Source of the DNA: Pseudomonadota bacterium
Lineage (GTDB): Bacteria > Pseudomonadota > Alphaproteobacteria > Caulobacterales > Caulobacteraceae
Direction: 5' to 3'
Assembly (NCBI GenBank): GCA_023433655.1
Contig: JAEYUE010000124.1
Coordinates: forward strand, 1-11,086
Length of the DNA: 11,086 bases
Shown: in pieces, positions 5,619-11,086 of the stretch
Numbering within the stretch: position 1 is the stretch's first letter
Layout: the number at the start of each line of letters is the position of its first letter
The notes under the pieces: generated by a model
What the model was told of the DNA's origin: nothing
Databases searched by the model: none
Seen by the model: only the letters and a program-made list of their open reading frames with translations
Program-made: the position numbers and the translations under genes

Positions 5619-7154
5619 ATGGAACGGAGCATGGGCAATAACTACGAGAAAATCCGCGCCAGGCTGGCGGGTAAGGGCGCCGCTGTATTTCAGTCCCCCT
5701 ACATGCCCAATGGGCTGATCATCGCCACAGCCATCATGATCGTTTTCAATGCCTTGTTGATATTGGTTGGGCAAAACCCGATCTATTGGTCTGATTTTTC
5801 GAAAGCAATTAGCGACATTACATGGGTGCGTAACCTATTGATGCTTCACCCACTGGCGTTCGCGGGAGCATGCCTGCTTTATTTGCTCATCGTTTGGTTG
5901 ATTTTGCAGGTGTTAACGCGTTCAGCGGCCCTCATCGTTTGGATGGCAGCAGCTTTCCTGCATCTTTCATTGGTTTTAGCGCTTCTCTCCCAAATCTTCA
6001 AGTTAAACCCAGATGGCGAGAACGCGCTTCTTACAGTTTCACAGCCAATTCTTGCCGGAGCAGTAATTGGTTTGCTACTGTCTACGCTTTTGCTGCGCTC
6101 ACCAAAGAAAATTGTACAGGCAGAACACTCGGGATCGGGTATCGCCGTAAAAAGGCTCAACCTACCCCAGGGGCGGATCTGGTGGTTGGGGGCTGTTTCA
6201 CTCGTCCTTGTCCTCATCGTCTCTGGGGTTTGGGCTGCTGCCAGACCCCGCGCCGGGTGGCAGCTTGTGAAGCCTGAGCACACCCCAGGCAACCGCTGCT
6301 GCTCAGCCTCAGCTTACGACTTAAACAGGGGGCGCGGTGTTGTCTTTGGCGGATCTCGTGAATGGATGGGAACGATGCTGGCCCCCTTAGATGAAACCTG
6401 GGAATGGACGGGGACAGATTGGGTCGAGGTGGAAACCGAAATCAAGCCATCGGCCCGGGTAAAAAGCGCTATGGCATTTGATCAGGCGCGTGGCGTTATG
6501 GTGATGTTTGGTGGAGAATATAAAGATCTGTGGCTAAGCGATACCTGGGAATATGACGGGGTCACCTGGAAACAGATCACGACGGACTCATATATGAGCC
6601 CGCCCGCCCGATCTTCGCACCAGCTATTTTTTGACCCCACTCGCCAGAAGGTGGTTGCCACTGGTGGTTTGGGCGGCAAAGATAGCGAAGGCAAATTTAT
6701 CTTCTACAGTGACGCCTGGGAGTGGGATGGACAGAAATGGCAGCCCATCTCCATCGAAACAACCGATTATTTTCTAACAGCACATACCACAGCGTGGGAT
6801 CCTGTCCGGCAAAGTATACTCGCCATGAATTTTGACCGTGCGCTCATATGGAAAGGAAACGGCTGGGATGCATTGGATGGGGAAAATGTGCCATCGGGTC
6901 GTTTGAGCGCCAGAATGGTGGGGCTTCCCGATGGGGTGCTTTTGTTTGGCGGGATTCAAAATGATGTGTTAACCGATGAGACGTGGCTTCTAAACGGCTC
7001 AGAGTGGGTACGATCAAAAAATGCGCTGCGCCCCACTGCTCGCTCACTACCAGTTATGTTCTATGAACCAGGCGAAAATAGGGTAATTCTGTATGGAGGG
7101 GATGGCGGCTCCAGTCCATATTTAGATGATATGTGGGAGTACAAGCTGCCGTAA
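5619..7154 (+). CDS. Five-helix membrane protein with extracytoplasmic kelch propeller, paralogue 3
   Basis: This 511-residue third paralogue starts 30 bases after the previous stop; AGGA near 5607 favours 5619, and an in-frame ATG at 5631 is an alternative. Predicted helices are at about 32-52, 77-98, 101-121, 141-160 and 186-206. The basic loop between helices 4 and 5 (RSPKK...KR) again places the propeller outside. Six blades begin at Trp214 with Gly-Gly at 244-245, 298-299, 349-350, none in blade 4, 444-445 and 493-494, ending in DDMWEY. It lacks the loop cysteine pair of the other two but has adjacent Cys227-Cys228 at the start of blade 1. It appears the most diverged in the membrane part. 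It is the last gene of the operon; a hairpin lies about 40 bases downstream. Confidence 0.87.
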   Translation: MERSMGNNYEKIRARLAGKGAAVFQSPYMPNGLIIATAIMIVFNALLILVGQNPIYWSDFSKAISDITWVRNLLMLHPLAFAGACLLYLLIVWLILQVLTRSAALIVWMAAAFLHLSLVLALLSQIFKLNPDGENALLTVSQPILAGAVIGLLLSTLLLRSPKKIVQAEHSGSGIAVKRLNLPQGRIWWLGAVSLVLVLIVSGVWAAARPRAGWQLVKPEHTPGNRCCSASAYDLNRGRGVVFGGSREWMGTMLAPLDETWEWTGTDWVEVETEIKPSARVKSAMAFDQARGVMVMFGGEYKDLWLSDTWEYDGVTWKQITTDSYMSPPARSSHQLFFDPTRQKVVATGGLGGKDSEGKFIFYSDAWEWDGQKWQPISIETTDYFLTAHTTAWDPVRQSILAMNFDRALIWKGNGWDALDGENVPSGRLSARMVGLPDGVLLFGGIQNDVLTDETWLLNGSEWVRSKNALRPTARSLPVMFYEPGENRVILYGGDGGSSPYLDDMWEYKLP

Positions 7155-7192
7155 GCCTTAGCTCTGGAAAATTTTGATCCTTTCTCCGCGAT

Positions 7193-7236
7193 ATATTCTC
7201 GTTCTACCCATAGATTGTAGGGTAGAACGAGAATAT
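7193..7236. terminator. Hairpin between convergent operons (probable bidirectional terminator)
   Basis: ATATTCTCGTTCTACCC (7193-7209) and its exact complement GGGTAGAACGAGAATAT (7220-7236) form a 17-base-pair stem with a 10-base loop. It lies 38 bases after the third kelch stop and abuts the DUF1905 stop (7237-7239) on the other strand. The rightward side has only a weak T-rich stretch (TTCATTTTC), and the leftward side has none, so termination is likely but not of the textbook kind; mRNA 3'-end protection is another possible role. Confidence 0.7.
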
Positions 7237-7524
7237 TCATTTTCGAACCTCGAGCCGCACAGAAACCACGTCATCCACCGCAAGGTTTTCTGCTTTGCGA
7301 ACGAGATCTTTAATCGGCACCAGATATCTCCCATCCTTGGGGAATAACGAAGTGGACCACTCTGTCTCACCAATCCGATCGATTACCGGAATAACGCCCC
7401 ACCCATACGTCACGAGCCTGGAAATTGCTTTAATGTCCTGGCTCTGATCCTCGGGGACGGCAACGAAGTAATAGGGAGACGGTCCACGCCAGTAGAGAAC
7501 GATGCCATCGAATTCGATTATCAT
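7237..7524 (-). CDS. DUF1905 family protein
   Basis: This is a 95-residue cytoplasmic protein covering one whole DUF1905 domain (PF08922), recalled from family features: WRGPSPYYFVAVP at residues 12-24, GWGVIPV at 41-47, then TSLFPKDGRYLVPIKDLVRKAE, ending in a VRLEVR strand. Function is not established; in other bacteria the domain is a small beta-barrel-like unit, sometimes fused to a YdeI-like domain, which is absent here. The frame stays open to 7614, but the domain begins at the Met at 7524, the upstream 30 residues look non-native and overlap the preceding gene, and a promoter ends just before 7524. The start lacks a Shine-Dalgarno. It follows the stalk protein gene by 65 bases and probably has independent transcription. 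Confidence 0.85.
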   Translation of the reverse strand: MIIEFDGIVLYWRGPSPYYFVAVPEDQSQDIKAISRLVTYGWGVIPVIDRIGETEWSTSLFPKDGRYLVPIKDLVRKAENLAVDDVVSVRLEVRK

Positions 7525-7530
7525 GCACTG

Positions 7531-7559
7531 AGTATAGCAACATACCGCTTCGGTGGAAA
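7531..7559 (-). promoter_or_regulatory. Promoter for the DUF1905 gene, probably giving a leaderless transcript
   Basis: Read leftward, TTTCCA (7559-7554, 4 of 6 to the -35) and TATACT (7536-7531, 5 of 6 to the -10) are exactly 17 bases apart. The -10 is followed by only six bases before the ATG at 7524, so transcription would begin at or next to the start codon. This agrees with the absence of a Shine-Dalgarno. Confidence 0.5.
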
Positions 7560-7589
7560 TAGGGTCTCTGGGGATTGGAGCATGCCCAA

Positions 7590-8795
7590 TTATTGGCAGC
7601 CGCCGGTGGTCCATCCCGAAACAAGAATCAGCACAGTAACGGACGCACCTGTGGGGTTATTGATTGTGAAAGTGGTCGTGCCTGATGATTTGGCAACGGC
7701 AATATCGTAAAGCGGACTGCCCTGGGCAAACGTAGCGGACCGCGCGGAACACGTGCCGATGGTCTGATTGCTGCCAAGGCCGTACCAATCGACTGAGAGG
7801 CTGCCCGATCCCCACATGGATAAATAGAAGATGCCGCCCTGGGCAGCGGTGTTATACCTTGCCGTACACCCACCCACCGGGATGGTATAGAAAGCTGAAC
7901 CGGTGATCGTACAGATGGGAAGTGGGGTGGCGGTAAAAGTTGCCGTGGGTGTGGGCGTTTCCGTATTGGTCGGCGTGGCGGTTGGCGTATCGGTTGCAGT
8001 GGCGGTTGGGGTTGGCGTATCCGTCGCGGTTGGGCTGGCGGTGGCTGTGGCGGATGCTGTCGCGGTAACAGTAGCAGTGGAGGTCACCGTTGCAGTCGCC
8101 GTGACGGTTGCCGTCATTGTGCTGGTAGCGGTCGCCGTAGCGGTGGCGGAGTGTACAGGTGTATGCGTTTGTGTCCACGTTGGGGTTGGGGTAGGCCAGG
8201 GTGTGGCCGGCGGCACGTTGGTATTCGTAGGCGGCGGCACGAGCGTGCGCGTTGCTGTGCGTGTGGCAGTAGGCCAGGGCGTCCATGTAGGCCAGGGCGT
8301 GGGTGACGGAATTGGGCTCGCCGTGTACGTGGGGACGGTCGGCACGGAAGCAGTCGGCGTTCCGGGCATTGGCGAAGACGCCACCGGGAGCGTGTTTGCC
8401 GCGGATGCCGTCGCCGCGGCGGAGGTCCCCGCCGGCCCAGGTGGAGGCAGCGTATTAAAGATGAACGGAGTCGTTGTCACGATTACCACAGGCGCATTGA
8501 ACTCGAAAGCTGGCGGCGGAACAATTGGGGTTTGGTTCGCTCCCATTACCCCGCTGGTCGCGATTAAATTAGGAATATCCGTGCGGATTGGCGCCAGGCG
8601 GAAATCGTAATCTTCGCGGTAAAGCGCGTAGACTTCATTGGGATTCAGCTTCGAGTCCATGCTGATATCGCTGATTTCCCACGTGCTGGGCAGCTGCAGC
8701 GCAAAATGCCCGGCAGTCAACATTAACAGCCCGCCGATCGCCAGAACGATTGCGAAGAGAAACCATTCTTTTCCCTCAGCGGTTACTTTCATCAT
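7590..8795 (-). CDS. Membrane-anchored surface protein with Ala/Thr/Pro stalk and four-cysteine C-terminal domain
   Basis: This 401-residue protein has a short charged N-terminus, one transmembrane helix (about 11-33) and an outside remainder. A small segment (about 35-115) precedes a long stalk (about 116-293) rich in Thr, Pro and Ala, with Trp-Pro-Thr units near 168-176 and alternating Ala-Thr around 216-258. The C-terminal domain (about 294-401) is Gly/Ser/Thr rich and beta-like. It contains the only cysteines of the protein, at 295, 310, 349 and 400, which could form two disulfides. The first ATG overlaps the kinase stop as TAATG, with GAGGG nine bases upstream; a second ATG follows directly. 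This coupling suggests a joint role with the kinase, either as sensor accessory or as regulated surface protein. No sorting signal is present, so it is held by its N-terminal helix. I do not recognise the C-terminal domain. Confidence 0.82.
   Translation of the reverse strand: MMKVTAEGKEWFLFAIVLAIGGLLMLTAGHFALQLPSTWEISDISMDSKLNPNEVYALYREDYDFRLAPIRTDIPNLIATSGVMGANQTPIVPPPAFEFNAPVVIVTTTPFIFNTLPPPGPAGTSAAATASAANTLPVASSPMPGTPTASVPTVPTYTASPIPSPTPWPTWTPWPTATRTATRTLVPPPTNTNVPPATPWPTPTPTWTQTHTPVHSATATATATSTMTATVTATATVTSTATVTATASATATASPTATDTPTPTATATDTPTATPTNTETPTPTATFTATPLPICTITGSAFYTIPVGGCTARYNTAAQGGIFYLSMWGSGSLSVDWYGLGSNQTIGTCSARSATFAQGSPLYDIAVAKSSGTTTFTINNPTGASVTVLILVSGWTTGGCQ
7926..8150 (-). repeat. 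Low-complexity coding repeat (Ala-Thr alternation)
   Basis: About 75 codons of alternating Ala and Thr/Ser/Pro/Val make an imperfect six-base pattern (GCN ACN). This degenerate microsatellite lies inside the stalk of the membrane-anchored protein. Third bases vary, so it is not a recent perfect expansion. It also leaves the opposite strand open for a long Val/Ala/Gly frame that is an artefact. Confidence 0.8.
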
Positions 8796-10669
8796 TATCC
8801 AGCACCCTCACACGGCAGCCGGACGTAGAACGCGCTGCCCGGGCAGGTTTCTTCATTGTTCCCGGCGCTCACCACCCAAATGCGCCCGTGGTGTGCCTCA
8901 ACGATACCTTTGGCAATGGCCAACCCAAGCCCTGGGCCACCGCCTTTAAACTTCGTCCTCCCAGATGAGTGCAGTCGCACCTCACCGGTTTGGAAGAACT
9001 TTTCGAAGATCAACTCCTGATATTGCGGTGCAACACCGATGCCGGTATCACGTACAACCAGCTCAATCTCACTACCGTTGGTATGGTTCACCATTCGACC
9101 GGTTACGCGGATCACACCACCATCGGGGGTGTATTTGATGGCGTTGATCATCAACTGGTAAAACACCTTGTGAAGCAGCTCAGGGTCCGCCCAGAATGGG
9201 GGTAGGGTTTCAACGCTCTTGTGAATGACAAATTTAAGCTTTCGCTCTTCAATGGCGGACTGTAGACTCTTGTGAACGCGCTGGATCAACAGCCTGGCCT
9301 GGATGGGGGAACGGCTGACCTTCAGCGTTTGGCTGTCGATCTTCGATACATCTAACATACTGTTGACAATCTCGATCATGCGGTCGTATCCATCCAGAAT
9401 GCCGCTTGCCATCGGAACCAAATCAATGTCCTGTGAGGCGCGCGCCTTCAGCATCTGGGTGTATCCATTGATCAGCGTGAGAGGCGTGCGCAGCTCGTGC
9501 GCCGAAACTTCAATGAAGTTGGACTTGGTACGATCCATTTGTTCCAGCACGTGGTACGTGCGCTGCAGCTCTACCGTGCGGGTTTGCAGGTTCGAGGTCA
9601 TTTCGTCGAAGGTGTGGGCCAGCAGCCCAATCTCATCTTTGCTTTGGATCCCGCTGCGCTGGCCGAGGTTGCCGCCTGCGACTGCTTGCGAGGCGCGGAC
9701 CAGGGTATACAGCGGGTTGATGATCAGGCGCGAAATGAGATAGCCCATCAAAATCACGCCTAGCATGGCAACGAGGAACAACACCACGTACAGGTTGCGG
9801 CTGTCTGCGCCTTCTTGCAGCACAAAATTCAGCGGCAAGATCACGGCAAATGCGCCAATATTCTCCCCACCAACGCGAAGCGCCCCGCGCGCCAACCGGT
9901 ACGACCGCCCATCTACTTCAATGGTTTCGCCGGTCACAACATCCACCGCCGAGAGGATCTCCAGGTAGCTCTCCAATGGAATCGACAGGCTGTTGATGAA
10001 CTGAGGATCTTTGTTCATCGCACCCAATGTGGTGGAAATAGCCCCGCCCTGATCAAAGTAAATGATGATATCGGCCAGCGAGACACTTTTCAGGAAAGGA
10101 GAAATGGTATCGAGCGACGTTCCAACCATCACCACCCCGGCCACTTTGTCATTCAGTGTGACCGGCGCGGCGGTGTAGTAGTAGTAGCGGCTGTCGATTG
10201 GGTTCTTGCCAATGCCACGCGAGAGGAAGCTTTCTGAGGCGGGCTTATTGAGCAGCCTTTGGATCATGCTGGCGGTGCCGGTGCCCATGTTTGAAAAGCT
10301 CTGGTAATTCCCGTCCTTCTGGCGCACCAAAAAGAGACGCTCATTGCCAAACCGGTCCACAATTACCAGATGCTCGATGCCCTGGCTAACGGCAGCCGGA
10401 TAACCGAGCTGGTAGGTCATTTCGCTGTCACCTTCGGTCAGCGCTTCGGCCATCCCGTTGGTGTAGGCGATCACGCCGATTGCTTCCAGATGGCTCATAT
10501 CCTGCCGGGCAAGCCCATCGGATACCACGCGGCCCGCTTCGAGAAGCTGGTTGGTCAGGCGCTCGGTGAGTGAGCTGGCAACCAGGCGCGTAACAACGTA
10601 CACGCCGGTAATCGCAACTACCAGTGTTAACAATAGATACGGAAGAATAACCTTTAACCGGATACTCAA
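8795..10669 (-). CDS. CACHE-type transmembrane sensor histidine kinase
   Basis: This 624-residue kinase should autophosphorylate on His in response to an extracytoplasmic signal and pass the phosphate to a response regulator. In order: transmembrane helix about 7-29; an extracytoplasmic CACHE-like sensor about 30-285, with the characteristic YYYYTAAPV at 162-170 followed by a VAGVVMVGTSL strand; helix about 293-314; HAMP about 315-368; HisKA with HELRTPL at 391-397 (His391); ATPase with N box around Asn509, G1 DTGIGV at 541-546, FEKFF at 555-559 and G2 GPGLGLAI at 578-585. All key residues are present. The start is TTG at 10669, with AGGAG ten bases upstream; no better in-frame start was seen. 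No receiver domain or response regulator gene lies in the window. It overlaps the downstream stalk gene by one base. Confidence 0.93.
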   Translation of the reverse strand: MSIRLKVILPYLLLTLVVAITGVYVVTRLVASSLTERLTNQLLEAGRVVSDGLARQDMSHLEAIGVIAYTNGMAEALTEGDSEMTYQLGYPAAVSQGIEHLVIVDRFGNERLFLVRQKDGNYQSFSNMGTGTASMIQRLLNKPASESFLSRGIGKNPIDSRYYYYTAAPVTLNDKVAGVVMVGTSLDTISPFLKSVSLADIIIYFDQGGAISTTLGAMNKDPQFINSLSIPLESYLEILSAVDVVTGETIEVDGRSYRLARGALRVGGENIGAFAVILPLNFVLQEGADSRNLYVVLFLVAMLGVILMGYLISRLIINPLYTLVRASQAVAGGNLGQRSGIQSKDEIGLLAHTFDEMTSNLQTRTVELQRTYHVLEQMDRTKSNFIEVSAHELRTPLTLINGYTQMLKARASQDIDLVPMASGILDGYDRMIEIVNSMLDVSKIDSQTLKVSRSPIQARLLIQRVHKSLQSAIEERKLKFVIHKSVETLPPFWADPELLHKVFYQLMINAIKYTPDGGVIRVTGRMVNHTNGSEIELVVRDTGIGVAPQYQELIFEKFFQTGEVRLHSSGRTKFKGGGPGLGLAIAKGIVEAHHGRIWVVSAGNNEETCPGSAFYVRLPCEGAG

Positions 10670-10762
10670 GCGCCCCTCACTCCTCGATATCCCCTTTGTA
10701 CTGCCGACCGTTCTAAGCAGTCAGAGCACTTTTTCATTTACTTCTACGAACCGGGCTGGATG

Positions 10763-10791
10763 GTTATATTTGGGTTGTTTTTCGGTGTAAA
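10763..10791 (-). promoter_or_regulatory. Promoter of the histidine kinase operon
   Basis: Read leftward, TTTACA (10791-10786, 5 of 6 to the -35) and TATAAC (10768-10763, 5 of 6 to the -10) are 17 bases apart, giving a leader of roughly 90 bases before the TTG start. A perfect TATAAT at 10806-10801 further upstream lacks a good -35 and is a weaker alternative. Confidence 0.6.
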
Positions 10792-10921
10792 TACAACAAA
10801 ATTATACAGCATCGCCCGCTGCTGTGGGATTAAATCGGAATAAACATTGCACCGGTTTTGCTCCTATCGCTTACAAAGAAGCAAAGTAACCGCTCAGCCG
10901 TGGTGGCTTTTTCTCTGAAAC

Positions 10922-10936
10922 GCGGGCTTCGCCCGC
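10922..10936. repeat. Short GC hairpin
   Basis: GCGGGC (10922-10927) and GCCCGC (10931-10936) pair around TTC. A T-run (TCTTTTTT, 10945-10952) follows after about nine bases, too far for a standard terminator. It is the first of three consecutive hairpins in the gene-free stretch 10792-11086, in which I see no open frame. Confidence 0.55.
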
Positions 10937-10948
10937 CTGAAAAATCTT

Positions 10949-10991
10949 TTTTGAAGTTTTGAAAACGCTTCGCGTTTTCAAAACTTCAAAA
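10949..10991. repeat. Perfect hairpin with 20-bp arms
   Basis: The arm TTTTGAAGTTTTGAAAACGC (10949-10968) and its exact complement (10972-10991) enclose the triloop TTC. The arm itself contains two GAAxxTTTTGAAAA-like AT segments. No T-run follows on either strand, so it is more likely a palindromic repeat or structural element than a terminator. Confidence 0.75.
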
Positions 10992-11039
10992 TCAAATCCT
11001 GCACTCGCACAGGGAGCGTTTCAGTTTGGGGGGAAGTTT

Positions 11040-11086
11040 TGTGGTAGCAGTCTGGTGATGCTGAGCATCACCAGACTGCTACCACA
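11040..11086. repeat. Perfect 47-base palindrome at the right window edge
   Basis: Two exact 23-base arms (11040-11062 and 11064-11086) flank a single central G at 11063. The palindrome reaches the last base of the window and may extend further, because T residues precede it. Its GTGGTAGCAG...GGTGATGC arm resembles the arm of the hairpin at 245-301 (GTRGTAGGGAG...GGTTGC). A dispersed palindromic repeat or the end of a small mobile element is plausible. Confidence 0.8.

Noticed and set aside
7525..7614. Upstream extension of the DUF1905 protein
   Set aside because: It lies before the domain, overlaps the preceding gene, and a promoter sits between the two starts.
7926..8290. Possible CRISPR-like or tandem repeat array
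   Set aside because: The periodicity is six bases of degenerate Ala-Thr codons within one reading frame, with no constant repeats or unique spacers.
7903..8610. Long rightward Val/Ala/Gly open frame opposite the stalk gene
   Set aside because: It is the mirror of the repetitive Ala/Thr/Pro codons on the other strand; it has no independent domain and no ribosome binding site.
10860..10912. Possible small terminator (AGCC/GGCT followed by T5)
   Set aside because: The stem is only four base pairs and there is no adjacent gene for it to serve.

Overview
The window looks like a bacterial chromosome segment, most likely from a Chloroflexota (Anaerolineae-like) organism. This is inference. It rests on surface proteins with long Thr/Pro/Ala stalks, a sortase in a mid-GC background, giant membrane-anchored kelch proteins and a DUF1905 protein. 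No rRNA, tRNA, transposase or CRISPR array is visible. Nearly everything encoded here is membrane or cell-surface related.

Layout. (a) 1-32: the first ten codons of a leftward gene with a strong ribosome binding site, running off the left edge. (b) 33-418: a divergent intergenic region with a candidate promoter, a 27-bp-arm hairpin and a short direct repeat. (c) 419-2245, rightward: a secreted stalk protein with a C-terminal VPVTG sorting signal, followed 15 bases later by a sortase, then a strong intrinsic terminator. (d) 2470-7154, rightward: three tandem paralogous genes, each encoding five predicted transmembrane helices followed by an extracytoplasmic six-bladed kelch propeller. They form one apparent operon behind a promoter with a consensus -35. 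(e) 7193-7236: a hairpin between convergent operons. (f) 10669-7237, leftward: a CACHE-type sensor histidine kinase (TTG start), a translationally coupled membrane-anchored stalk protein with a four-cysteine C-terminal domain, and a small DUF1905 protein with its own probable leaderless promoter. (g) 10670-11086: the kinase promoter and a cluster of three strong hairpins, the last ending exactly at the window edge.

How they may work together. The sortase and the stalk protein form a probable enzyme-substrate pair. The kelch triplet is the most unusual unit: a whole-gene triplication in which topology, juxtamembrane motifs and a degenerate fourth blade are all retained, suggesting a dedicated envelope complex or diversified surface binders. 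The kinase has no response regulator in view and is instead coupled to a surface stalk protein, which may be its sensory partner or output. No operon here is a recognised named system; the functional links are inference from gene order and topology.
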